DNA of 60,181 nucleotides from AA29 sp041481445 (GTDB lineage Bacteria > Acidobacteriota > Vicinamibacteria > Fen-336). Position numbers and translations under genes: made by a program. Positions 21,036 to 28,735 of this stretch are shown piece by piece. The stretch spans positions 1 through 60,181 of the forward strand of contig JBGPBV010000025.1 of assembly GCA_041481445.1 (NCBI GenBank), in the 5' to 3' direction. The notes under the pieces are model-generated. The model saw only the letters and a program-made list of their open reading frames with translations, was not told where the DNA came from and searched no databases. Position 1 is the first letter of the stretch, and every line of letters begins with the position of its first letter.

Positions 21036-21371
21036 GAGTACTGGAGTATCACGGCGGCCAGCCAGGGCTGGACAGGACTTGAGTGAGAGTGGCAGATTTA
21101 TTGTGATCGAATCGCTCTGTTTCGAGTCGATGGCGATCGAGAACTTTCTGTCAAATCGGCGATCGAGGCGTATCTGAGGATGCGCCTACTCGTTCCGGAA
21201 CGAGTACGTTCCGCATTCTTGAGCGGAGCGCGGCTATCGCGGGCGACGAGCCACGCCGGCATCCGCGCCTCGAGGCATGGCCAGGGCGCAGGGTGCGACC
21301 GGTGACCGCCGTCGGCACGGCCGTCCCCGCGCTCCGACGACTCCGCCGTCGCCCGACGGTTGAAGAGGGAG
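21036..21371. other. 336-bp gap upstream of the HNH gene
   Basis: No gene is visible. The part at 21085-21180 is clearly more AT-rich than its surroundings and holds a minus-strand TTGACA hexamer (TGTCAA at 21154-21159), a possible -35 of the HNH gene. Palindrome copy C is at 21187-21206. The remainder up to the CBS gene stop (21372) shows only short GC-rich inverted repeats without a clear terminator. Confidence 0.5.
21187..21206. repeat. Dispersed palindromic repeat, copy C
   Basis: Perfect 20-bp palindrome TACTCGTTCCGGAACGAGTA, the longest in the family. The flank continues TACGTTCCGCATTCTTGAG, resembling the TAGCTTCAACCAGTACTTGAG flank of copy A (both end CTTGAG about 17-20 nt from the core). 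It lies 151 bp upstream of the HNH start. Confidence 0.8.
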
Positions 21372-22760
21372 CTACTTGATCCCGGCCACGTGCCGGAGCA
21401 CGTCGTGGCGGGTCACGATCCCCACGAGTGTCCCGTCCTTGCGCACGAGCGCGGCCGGGGTCTCGCGCGACAGAAGCGCGGTCACGCGGTCCAGGGGCGT
21501 GTCGGGGTCGATGACCGGAAACGGCGGCTGCATGATCTCGGCGACCGGCTTGTCGAGGAGAAGGGCGTCGGCGAGCGCGCGCGCCATCAGCGGCCCCTCG
21601 CTGAGCGAGCCCACGCATTCGCGCGCCTCGATCACGGGGATCTGGGAGACGTTGTAGGTGCCCATCAGGTTGAGGGCCTGGCGCACGTTCGCGCCCGGCG
21701 CCACCGAGACGAGCGCGGGCACGTCGTCGCGGCGGCCGGACAGGAGGGCGGTGGCAGTGACCCTCTCGCTCTCCAGGAGCTGGTTCTCCCTCATCCAGTT
21801 GTCGTCGTAGAGCTTCGACAGGTACCGCTCGCCGCTGTCGCACAGGATCGTGACGACCATCGCCTCCGGATCGTCCAGGCGGCGGGCGATGTCGAGGGCG
21901 ACCTTCACGTTGACACCCGTGGACCCGCCGGTGAAGAGCCCTTCCTCGCGGGTGAGGTGGCGGGAGACCTGGAAGGCTTCGGCGTCGCTCACGAAGGCCC
22001 ACTCGTCGATGACGTCGAAGTGCAGCGAGGTCGGGATCTTGTCGCCGCCGATGCCCTCCACCTTGTAGGGGAAGCCCTCGCCCTTGCAGTGCGTCCGGGC
22101 GTACTCCGTGTAGATGGAGCCCACGGGGTCCCCCGCGATCACGCGGACGGCGGCGTTCTTCTCCTTGAGGTATCGGCCGGCGCCGGAGACCGTGCCGCCC
22201 GTTCCCGGCGAGCAGACGAAGTGGGTGACCCGGCCCCTGGTCTGCTCCCAGATCTCCGGCCCCGTCGTCCGGTAATGGGCCTCGGGGTTGGCCGGGTTGT
22301 AGTGCTGGTCGGCCATGATGGCGCCGGGCGTGCTCGCCACGATCGAGCGCGCCTTCTGGATGTAGTACTCGGGATGGTCGGGCGGCACCGCCGTCGGCAC
22401 CACGATGACCTCCGCCCCCAGCGCGCGCAGCAGGCGGACCTTCTCCGTCGACATCTTGTCCGGGATCGTGAACACGCAGCGGTAGCCCTTGATCGCGCAG
22501 GCCAGGGCCAGGCCCACTCCGGTGTTGCCGCTGGTGGCCTCGACCACGGTGCCGCCGGGCTTGAGCTCGCCTCGGCGCTCGGCCGCCTCGATGATCTCGA
22601 CCCCGATGCGGTCCTTCACCGACCCGCCCGGGTTGAGGTTCTCCGCCTTGGCGTAGACGGGGGTCCGGATGCCGCGCGCGATGCGGTTGAGCCGCACCAG
22701 CGGCGTCCACCCGATGGCCTGCAGGATGTTGTCGAGCGGCTCGAGGTTGTTGGGGCTCAT
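21372..22760 (-). CDS. Cystathionine beta-synthase with C-terminal CBS domains
   Basis: 462 aa. PLP-dependent fold type II enzyme: Lys49 in NPGGSVKDR binds PLP, EATSGNTGVGLA is the substrate loop, and SPGTGGTVSGAGRYLKE the phosphate-binding loop. TGGSTGVN follows. Residues ~340-462 contain two CBS motifs (LNLMGTYNVSQIPVIE and VTALLSRETPAALVRKDGTLVGIVTRHDV), as in regulated cystathionine beta-synthases. The reaction is condensation of serine (or an activated serine) with homocysteine to cystathionine, in transsulfuration; a cysteine synthase role is the alternative. The CBS pair may bind an adenosyl ligand. The DUF2891 gene is 30 nt upstream on the same strand. Confidence 0.88.
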   Translation of the reverse strand: MSPNNLEPLDNILQAIGWTPLVRLNRIARGIRTPVYAKAENLNPGGSVKDRIGVEIIEAAERRGELKPGGTVVEATSGNTGVGLALACAIKGYRCVFTIPDKMSTEKVRLLRALGAEVIVVPTAVPPDHPEYYIQKARSIVASTPGAIMADQHYNPANPEAHYRTTGPEIWEQTRGRVTHFVCSPGTGGTVSGAGRYLKEKNAAVRVIAGDPVGSIYTEYARTHCKGEGFPYKVEGIGGDKIPTSLHFDVIDEWAFVSDAEAFQVSRHLTREEGLFTGGSTGVNVKVALDIARRLDDPEAMVVTILCDSGERYLSKLYDDNWMRENQLLESERVTATALLSGRRDDVPALVSVAPGANVRQALNLMGTYNVSQIPVIEARECVGSLSEGPLMARALADALLLDKPVAEIMQPPFPVIDPDTPLDRVTALLSRETPAALVRKDGTLVGIVTRHDVLRHVAGIK

Positions 22761-22790
22761 GGAGTGGGGTGATGACCTCTTCCGGACAGG

Positions 22791-23918
22791 CTACTGTCGC
22801 GGGGAGGCACGATCAAGCGGCGGAGACAGGCCGCGCCCCGTCGCGAGGTAGACGGCGAAGGTCCCCAGCCAATGGCCGCCCTCGTAGTGCGCCCCGGTCA
22901 CGGAAGCAAGGCCTTTGTCGCGGTGCGCCCGGGCGACGGCCCGCAGCGCGGGCAGGCGAGGGTCCGCGGGGGGAAGGCCCGACGCGATGCCCTCCAGCAT
23001 CCAGGCTCGGCTGAGGTTGAGGCCGTCGAGGTGGGCGAGCTTGGGGTCGCTCGGGTCGGTGACGACCTCGGGTGCGAGCCAGGCCGCTCCCGACTTCGCG
23101 CTCAGCGACGGCAGGAACGTGGAGAGCCAGGGAGCGAAGCGGTCGGGGGGCAGGAGGCGGCGCACGAGGTCGGCCTCGGCCAGGCAGGGCGAGAGGAAGT
23201 CCTGGCCGGAGGGCTCGTAGGCGAGCGGGCAGGCGCGGTCGCGGAGGTAGAACTCGCGGGCGCGAGAGACGACGAGGTCGCGCGTGCTCGCCCGTCCCGA
23301 CCGCGCCGCCCAGTCCAGGACCAGGCCGAACGAGAACGCGGTCTGGTCGTGCTCGCCGATGCGGATGGGCCGGCTCAGCTTGGGAAGCCACTCCTCGAGA
23401 CGGCTCGCCGCTTCCGTCTCGAGCGGCGCCAGCGCGGCCGACCACGCGCGCGCCTCGGGATCGTCCCATTCGCGCAGCTCGGCCGCGAGCTGGAGGAGCC
23501 AGGCCAGGCCGTACGGGCGCTCGAACGTGGTCCGGCCCGGGCCACGGATGTAGGCGACCTCGCCCGCGACGTTCGCGGCGGTGAGGCTCCGGGCCAGGGC
23601 CGCGCGCGCCGGCGCCGCGAACGGCGCTCCCGGGAACGTGCGGGCCAGCCGGGCCAGCAGCCAGTGCCCGTGCACGGCCGAGTGCCAGTCGTAGCAGCCG
23701 TAGAACGCCGGCGTGAGCAGCCGCGGGGGGCGCGCGTCCGCGTCGCTGGCGAGGACGTGCGCGATCTTGTTCGGGTACTCGCGCGCGACGCAGGCCAGCG
23801 CGAGGGCGGCGAAGCGGCCGGCGGCATCGGCCTCCAGCCCCTCCGCGGCCGGGGCACCGATGGCCGGCGGCGCCGAGGGCGGCGCGAGGAGCAGGAGGGC
23901 GAGCGCGATCGGGGGCAT
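22791..23918 (-). CDS. DUF2891-family secreted protein
   Basis: 375 aa from the ATG at 23918, with a signal-like hydrophobic N-terminus (PPIALALLLLAPPSAPP). The body is all-helical and contains YGCYDWHSAVHGHWLLARL, GPGRTTFERPYGLAWLLQLAAEL, YEPSGQDFLSPCLAEADL and GLNLSRAWMLEGIA. These blocks characterise DUF2891, whose fold resembles (alpha/alpha)6-barrel glycoside hydrolases or epimerases. Paired acidic/aromatic residues in the motifs suggest sugar binding, but no activity is established. It diverges from the TIM-barrel gene at 24012. Confidence 0.75.
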   Translation of the reverse strand: MPPIALALLLLAPPSAPPAIGAPAAEGLEADAAGRFAALALACVAREYPNKIAHVLASDADARPPRLLTPAFYGCYDWHSAVHGHWLLARLARTFPGAPFAAPARAALARSLTAANVAGEVAYIRGPGRTTFERPYGLAWLLQLAAELREWDDPEARAWSAALAPLETEAASRLEEWLPKLSRPIRIGEHDQTAFSFGLVLDWAARSGRASTRDLVVSRAREFYLRDRACPLAYEPSGQDFLSPCLAEADLVRRLLPPDRFAPWLSTFLPSLSAKSGAAWLAPEVVTDPSDPKLAHLDGLNLSRAWMLEGIASGLPPADPRLPALRAVARAHRDKGLASVTGAHYEGGHWLGTFAVYLATGRGLSPPLDRASPRQ

Positions 23919-24011
23919 CCGCCGCAGATCGTACACGGCCGCCTTCCGGGGGGTAAAGGAACGAGCGGTCGCGAAGTGGTAGTGTGCGCCCGCCCGACCA
24001 GGGAGGTGGCC

Positions 24012-24947
24012 ATGATGGACGACCAGTCGAGACGCTCGTTCCTGAAATCGTCGGCGCTGGGCGTGGCCGGTCTCGCCGTCCCCGCCTGGATGCGCGCGGC
24101 CTCGCTGCAGGCGGCCGCGCCCGGCCTGCTCGACCGCCTCGGGGTGGCGCTGTACACCGTCCGCGATCAGATGAAGGCGGACACGCCCGGCACCCTGAAG
24201 GCGATCGCGGACCGGGGCTACCGCTACGTCGAGAGCGGCCTGCGGCCGTCCCTGGACGCGGCGGCCCAGACCGCGGGCCTCAAGCAGGCGAGCGTCTACG
24301 CGCCCACCTACCTGGTCACCGGCAACCGCCAGGCCTGGGCCGGCCAGGGAGAGCTGCTGCCCGAGGGCTACGACTGGAGCAAGGCCGTCGACGAGGCGAA
24401 GAGCCGCGGCCTGCAGTACCTCGTCGTCGTCTACCTCACGAAGAGCGAGCGCGGCGGCATCGACGTGTACCGGGGGCTGGCCGCGAAGCTGGCCAAGGCG
24501 GGTGAGACCTGCGGCAAGGCCGGCCTCGGCCTCGCTTATCACGCGCACGCCTTCGAATACGAGGCGATCGGCGGCGTGCGGCCGATCGACGTGCTCCTGG
24601 GGGAGACGCCGAAGGACCTGCTCGGCCTGGAGCTGGACACCTTCTGGGCCAGCATCGCCGGCGTCGATCCCGTGAAGATGGTGGAGACGCACGCGGGGCG
24701 CGTGCCTCTCGTCCACCTCAAGGACAAGGCCCGCGGCACGCCCGTCCAGTTCGACGAGGGGAAGGTGCCCCACGAGGCCTTCAAGGAGGTCGGCCAGGGG
24801 GAGATCGACTACGCGCGGTTCCTCCCCGCGGCGGAGAAGGCGGGCGTGAAGTACTACTACGTCGAGCAGGACTACTGCGCGGGCAGCCCTCTCGACAGCC
24901 TGCGCGCCAGCCGGAAGGCGCTGGCGGGGCTCTCGGGGAAGGCCTGA
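24012..24947 (+). CDS. Tat-exported sugar phosphate isomerase/epimerase-like TIM-barrel protein
   Basis: 311 aa; a GGGAGG Shine-Dalgarno 5 nt before the ATG fixes the start. The N-terminus SRRSFLKSSALGVAGLAVP is a twin-arginine signal. The rest is an AP-endonuclease-2/xylose-isomerase-like TIM barrel: RLGVALYTVRDQM, LAYHAHAFEYE with histidine, GLELDTFWASIAGVD, VPLVHLKDKA and YYYVEQDYC carry the His, Glu and Asp ligands of a divalent metal. Predicted role: isomerising or epimerising a sugar or inositol derivative in the periplasm. It precedes the riboswitch-controlled operon but probably has its own promoter. Confidence 0.8.
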   Translation: MMDDQSRRSFLKSSALGVAGLAVPAWMRAASLQAAAPGLLDRLGVALYTVRDQMKADTPGTLKAIADRGYRYVESGLRPSLDAAAQTAGLKQASVYAPTYLVTGNRQAWAGQGELLPEGYDWSKAVDEAKSRGLQYLVVVYLTKSERGGIDVYRGLAAKLAKAGETCGKAGLGLAYHAHAFEYEAIGGVRPIDVLLGETPKDLLGLELDTFWASIAGVDPVKMVETHAGRVPLVHLKDKARGTPVQFDEGKVPHEAFKEVGQGEIDYARFLPAAEKAGVKYYYVEQDYCAGSPLDSLRASRKALAGLSGKA

Positions 24948-24956
24948 GCGCGCCGG

Positions 24957-24986
24957 TTGACAGCGCGGGCGGCGCGGCCCTAGGCT
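24957..24986 (+). promoter_or_regulatory. Promoter of the riboswitch-RCK operon
   Basis: Consensus -35 TTGACA at 24957-24962, an 18-nt spacer, and a -10-like TAGGCT at 24981-24986. The predicted transcript starts near 24993, just ahead of the riboswitch. Confidence 0.55.
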
Positions 24987-24992
24987 GTTCGT

Positions 24993-25140
24993 GCCTAAGC
25001 CGCTGCCTCAAGGCGGCGTGGGGGACCCGGAACAGCGGCGCACCGCACGGGGCGAATCCAGGCGACGCGGCCTGGTAGGGGAGCTTTCCAACCCCGAGCC
25101 CGTCAGCTAACCCCGCCGGCAGTCTTGGAAAGGGAGGTCT
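24993..25140 (+). ncRNA. Cyclic di-AMP riboswitch (ydaO/yuaA class)
   Basis: The conserved blocks of this class occur in order: GGGGGACC (25020), GGGGCGAATCC (25049), a GG-rich stem closed by GAGCTTTCC with the pairing ACCCCGAGCCCGTCAG, then CGTCAGCTAACCCCG (25101-25115) and a terminal purine-rich GGAAAGGGAGG. The class senses c-di-AMP and usually turns off potassium uptake or osmolyte genes. Here it lies about 110 nt ahead of two RCK genes, consistent with that role. I see no U-tract terminator after it; the 25141-25246 stretch is GC-rich and could act by translational control. Ends are approximate. Confidence 0.85.
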
Positions 25141-25246
25141 TGAGCACGGACGCGTCCGCGCTGCCCGGCGGCCCGCACCGCCTCCGCTTGGGAACGCCTC
25201 CGCCTCCACCCCGCCGCCAGGAACCCGCCAATGGAGGGCGCGAGTA

Positions 25247-25909
25247 GTGTTCATCATCGCGGTGGGCTGCGGGCGGGTGGGGGCGGAGCTGGCCTTCCGG
25301 CTCTACCAGCGCGGGCACCAGGTGGCGGTCATCGACCAGGTGGGCAGCTCGTTCGCGAACCTGGACCCCGAGTACCGGGGGCGCACGATCGAGGGCGAGG
25401 TGCTCTCCCACGACGTCCTCACCCGCGCGGGGATCGAGGAGGCGGACGGCCTGGCCGCCGTCACGAACTCCGACTCCGTCAACGCCGTGGTCGGCCACAT
25501 GGCGCGCGAGGTCTACAAGGTGGCCAACGTGGTGGTGCGGAACTACAACCCGCGGTGGCTGCCCATGCACGAGGCCTTCGGCCTGCAGGTGGTCAGCTCC
25601 ACGGCCTGGGGCGCGCAGCGCATCGAGGAGCTGCTCTACCAGCCCCTGGGACGCGCGGTGTTCTCCGCCGGCAACGGCGAGGTCGAGGTCTACGAGCTGG
25701 TGGTGCCCGAGGTCTGGCGCAGCCGCCTGGTCGGCGACCTGCTGGCGGGCACGGAAGCGACGGCGGTGGCCTTCACCCGCGCCGGCCGCTCCATGTTGCC
25801 CACGCCCGACGTGGTGCTCGCCCCCGGCGACATCCTGTACGTGAGCGCCACCCTCGGCGGCATCGAGGCCCTGCGCGACCGCGCCGCCGTCCCCGGAGGG
25901 CCGCGCTGA
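25247..25909 (+). CDS. TrkA-family potassium channel/transporter regulatory subunit (RCK), first copy
   Basis: 220 aa from GTG, preceded by GGAGGG 9 nt upstream. RCK_N domain: Rossmann loop AVGCGRVGAELAFRLYQRGHQVAVID (residues 5-31), then GRTIEGEVLSHDVLTRAGIEEADGLAAVTNSDSVN, typical NAD(H)/ATP-binding gating domains. Residues ~140-220 are an RCK_C domain (VSATLGGIEALRD end). It should form a gating ring with a membrane K+ transporter of the Trk/Ktr type. No TrkH or KtrB gene is in this window, so the partner is elsewhere. The stop overlaps the next start (TGATG), so both RCK proteins are made together, under the c-di-AMP riboswitch. Confidence 0.9.
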   Translation: MFIIAVGCGRVGAELAFRLYQRGHQVAVIDQVGSSFANLDPEYRGRTIEGEVLSHDVLTRAGIEEADGLAAVTNSDSVNAVVGHMAREVYKVANVVVRNYNPRWLPMHEAFGLQVVSSTAWGAQRIEELLYQPLGRAVFSAGNGEVEVYELVVPEVWRSRLVGDLLAGTEATAVAFTRAGRSMLPTPDVVLAPGDILYVSATLGGIEALRDRAAVPGGPR

Positions 25910-26616
25910 TGCCGGAGACACGCTCGATGTTCGTGATGATCGCGGGGGGCGGGCGCACGGGCGCCCAGCTCGCCACGTTCCTCGTCTCGCAGAGCCACGA
26001 GGTGGTGGTGATCGAGCATCGCCCCGACATCCTGGCCCACATCCACCGCGAGCTGCCGACGGAGGTCGTGTTCGAGGGGAACGCCACCGACCCCGACGTC
26101 CTGGAGCGGGCGGGGATCCGCCGCGCGCAGGTGCTGGCCGCCTGCATGCAGGGGGACGCCGACAACCTCGCCCTCTGCTTCATCGCCCGCAGCCGCTACG
26201 CGGTGCCGCGCACCATCGCCACCATCAACAACCCGCGCAACGCCTGGCTCTTCGACCAGCGCTTCCACGTGGACGTGGCGGTCAACCAGGCGGAGATCCT
26301 GGCCAGCCTGATCGAGCAGGAGATGTCGCTCGGCGAGATGATGACGCTGCTCAAGCTCCGCCGCGGCCGCTACTCCCTGGTCGAGGACAAGATCCAGCCG
26401 GGGTCGCGCGCGGTGGGGGTGGCCCTGCGCGACCTCCCGCTCCCCCCCAAGGCCGTCATCGCCGCCATCATCCGGCAGGGCGAGATCGTGATCCCGCGCG
26501 GCCAGGTCGCCTTCGAGGCGGGCGACGAAGTCCTGGCCATCGTGGACGAGGACGAAGTGGGGGAGCTGGCCGCCATCTTCGGCCATCCCGTCCACATGGC
26601 GGGGGAGCCGCGCTGA
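25909..26616 (+). CDS. TrkA-family potassium regulatory subunit (RCK), second copy
   Basis: 235 aa, ATG overlapping the previous TGA by one base. Rossmann motif MIAGGGRTGAQLATFLVSQSHEVVVIE, then VVFEGNATDPDVLERAGIRRAQVLAA and NNPRNAWLFDQRFHVDVAVNQAEILASLIEQEM. The RCK_C half ends with GDEVLAIVDEDEVGELAAIFG. It is clearly paralogous to the preceding RCK protein but diverged, suggesting a hetero-oligomeric ring such as the two-RCK arrangement known in Trk systems. It is followed by a strong hairpin at 26707-26738. Confidence 0.9.
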   Translation: MPETRSMFVMIAGGGRTGAQLATFLVSQSHEVVVIEHRPDILAHIHRELPTEVVFEGNATDPDVLERAGIRRAQVLAACMQGDADNLALCFIARSRYAVPRTIATINNPRNAWLFDQRFHVDVAVNQAEILASLIEQEMSLGEMMTLLKLRRGRYSLVEDKIQPGSRAVGVALRDLPLPPKAVIAAIIRQGEIVIPRGQVAFEAGDEVLAIVDEDEVGELAAIFGHPVHMAGEPR

Positions 26617-26706
26617 GGTCCGGTTGAAGCGGCCGGCTGCGGCCGTGGCCGCCGTCGCCTTCCTGGCCCTCCTGATGGCGGCCGGCCTCCACCCGCTAGA
26701 AGCGAA

Positions 26707-26738
26707 GACCCCGGCTCCGGAAGACCGGAGCCGGGGTC
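26707..26738. terminator. Strong hairpin terminator between convergent operons
   Basis: A perfect 14-bp stem, GACCCCGGCTCCGG / CCGGAGCCGGGGTC, with an AAGA loop. No T-tract on either side. It lies between the RCK operon (plus) and the glycine-zipper gene (minus, stop at 26758), so it may work in both directions. Confidence 0.75.
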
Positions 26739-26757
26739 GAGGCACGGACGGGCGGGC

Positions 26758-27354
26758 TCAGTGCCTGCTGCGGGTGGCGACGTCGTAGATGGTGCCGCCC
26801 AGGAGCCCGACCACGCCGCCCTTCTTGGCACCGCTCCCGCCGCCGAGGATCGCGCCCACGCCGGCGCCGGCGGCGGTGGACCCGCCGATGATGAGCGCGC
26901 TCTTCTTCCACGACCGCGTCTGCGGGGCGGGGGCCACCGCGCGAGAGGAGGGCGCGGACGTCGGCTGGACGGTCGAGACGTCGCGGCGAGGCGCAGGGGT
27001 GGCCTCACGGTAGACGACCCGCTCCTGCACCGCCGGCCGCACCGGCGACACGATGGCCGGAGCGAACTGGGACACGGGCAGCGCGCCGGCGACGCCCGGC
27101 ATCATCGCGTCGGAAGCGATGGCGCTCGGGGCGGCGACGCACTGCACGTGGGCGGCGCCGCCGAGGGGGTCGCTGTAGACCAGCGCCAGCCGGCCCTCGC
27201 CGCAGTTGACGAGCGTGGTGCGGCCGGGCTCCGCCTGGCTCACGATGGCGGGACCAGCCACGGACGACTGCGCGGACGCGGAACGCCCCGAGTGGGCCAC
27301 CAGCACGCCTCCGAGGACCAGCGCTCCGAGGCCGACTGCGAGCATTGCCTTCAT
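26758..27354 (-). CDS. Secreted protein with C-terminal glycine zipper
   Basis: 198 aa; ATG preceded by GGGGAGG. A signal peptide (MLAVGLGALVLGGVLVAHSGRSASA) is followed by a short domain with two cysteines (VNCGEGRLALVYSD and HVQCVAAP) and then a low-complexity Pro/Ala/Arg linker. It ends in a glycine zipper (GGSTAAGAGVGAILGGGSGAKKGG) capable of inserting into a membrane as a packed helical pair. Such proteins sit in or at the outer membrane or envelope; the function is unknown. A small inverted repeat, GAACGC/GCGTTC (27374-27390), lies in its leader. Confidence 0.65.
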   Translation of the reverse strand: MKAMLAVGLGALVLGGVLVAHSGRSASAQSSVAGPAIVSQAEPGRTTLVNCGEGRLALVYSDPLGGAAHVQCVAAPSAIASDAMMPGVAGALPVSQFAPAIVSPVRPAVQERVVYREATPAPRRDVSTVQPTSAPSSRAVAPAPQTRSWKKSALIIGGSTAAGAGVGAILGGGSGAKKGGVVGLLGGTIYDVATRSRH

Positions 27355-27478
27355 GGCCTACCTCCCCGTGTTCGAACGCCCAGAGCGTTCACGTGCTTGA
27401 TCAGAGCAACGCAGCTGCCACACCGCAAGCCCATTGAATCCAGTGGCTTGTAAGATGGGCCCCGACCCGGGCTGTCCT

Positions 27479-27499
27479 CTCCGGAGTGCAATTCCGGAG
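27479..27499 (-). terminator. Hairpin downstream of murB
   Basis: Inverted repeat CTCCGGA (27479-27485) and TCCGGAG (27493-27499) with a 7-nt loop, 17 nt past the murB stop on the minus strand. No U-tract, so a moderate candidate terminator. Confidence 0.4.
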
Positions 27500-27515
27500 G
27501 ATGCGGGTCCCGCCG

Positions 27516-28595
27516 TCACTCCATCGAGAGGTTCACGAACACCGGCTCGGGTACGAGGGTGACGCCGAACCGATCGCGCACGCGCTCGCGCACCTCGCGC
27601 GCGAGGGCGATGACTTCGGAGGCGGCCGCCCCGCCGCGGTTCACGATCGCGAGGGTGTGCCGGCTCGACAACCCGACGTTGCCGCGGACGTAGCCCTTGC
27701 CGAGCCCGGCCCGCTCGATGAGCCAGGCCGCGGAGAGCTTGACGTGGCCGTCCCGGGCGGGGAAGCGCGGCGGCCGCTCGCCTTCGCGGAGGGTCCCGTC
27801 GCGCCGGAGGGCGGTTTCGAGGTCGTCGGCCACCGCCTTTGGCACGATCGGGTTCGTGAAGAACGAGCCCACGCTGCGGGCGTTGGGGTCTCCGGGGTCG
27901 AGGACCATCGACTTCCCGCGCCGAAGGGTCACCACCGCCTCCCGCACCTCCGCCAGTGACGGCTGCTTCCGCCCGCGCTCCTCGAGATACCGGGCCAGCT
28001 CCGCGTAGCGCACGGCCGGGGGACCGCCCGGCCGCAGGTCGTAGACCACCCGCAGCACGATGAACCGCCCCTTGTCCGCAGACTTGAACCGGCTCTCCCG
28101 GTACGCGAAGGCGCACTCGTCGCGCGAGAGGCGCTCGACGCGCCCCGTCGCGAGGTCGAGGGCCTCCACCGCCGCGATCGTCTCCGCGACCTCCTGGCCG
28201 TAGGCCCCGACGTTCTGGATCGGCGTGGCGCCCACCAGGCCCGGGATACCGGAGAGGCATTCCAGGCCGGCCCAGCCCTGCGCCACCGCGGAGGCGACGA
28301 GGGGGTCCCACGGCTCGCCGGCCTCCGCGCTCACCGTCACCGTGCCCGCGCTGCGTCGGGTCTCGATCCCGCGCGTGGCCAGGTGGAGGACGAGCCCCGA
28401 ATGGCCCTCGTCGGACAGGACGACGTTGCTGCCGCCGCCGAGGACGAGGAGGGGCAGGTCGCGCTCCCGCGCCCAGTCCACGCCGGCCCGTACCTCCTCC
28501 ACGTCGTGGGCGCGCACGTAGTAGCGGGCGGGCCCGCCGACGCCGAGGGTGGAGAGAGGAGCCAGCGGGACCTGCTCGCGGATGTCCAGCCCCAT
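27516..28595 (-). CDS. murB: UDP-N-acetylenolpyruvoylglucosamine reductase
   Basis: 359 aa. FAD- and NADPH-dependent reduction that yields UDP-N-acetylmuramate for peptidoglycan, in the cytoplasm. FAD-binding: LVLGGGSNVVLSDEG (50-64) and GLECLSGIPGLVGATPIQNVGAYG. Catalytic residues: Arg166 in FAYRESRFK, Ser244 in RSVGSFFTNP, and the Glu in LVPEPVFV close to the C-terminus. The long insertion before GSFFTNP and the YRESRFK pattern are of the type I (E. coli-like) enzyme. The gene stands alone rather than in a mur cluster. Confidence 0.95.
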   Translation of the reverse strand: MGLDIREQVPLAPLSTLGVGGPARYYVRAHDVEEVRAGVDWARERDLPLLVLGGGSNVVLSDEGHSGLVLHLATRGIETRRSAGTVTVSAEAGEPWDPLVASAVAQGWAGLECLSGIPGLVGATPIQNVGAYGQEVAETIAAVEALDLATGRVERLSRDECAFAYRESRFKSADKGRFIVLRVVYDLRPGGPPAVRYAELARYLEERGRKQPSLAEVREAVVTLRRGKSMVLDPGDPNARSVGSFFTNPIVPKAVADDLETALRRDGTLREGERPPRFPARDGHVKLSAAWLIERAGLGKGYVRGNVGLSSRHTLAIVNRGGAAASEVIALAREVRERVRDRFGVTLVPEPVFVNLSME

Positions 28596-28735
28596 CAGGG
28601 CCAGTGTCTCACGGCAATCGCGCCCCTCTCCGGCCCGCGCCCCGCGTTCGCGCTCTACCGAGGGCCGCCATCGAGGACGTGCTCGACGAGACGGTCTGAC
28701 CCGCCTCTGTCATCCCTCGCGCAGCGTCCCCGCCA

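Noticed and set aside
27355..27515. Possible tRNA because of a GTTCGAA sequence near 27370
   Set aside because: No acceptor stem, anticodon arm or D-arm pairing could be built around it.
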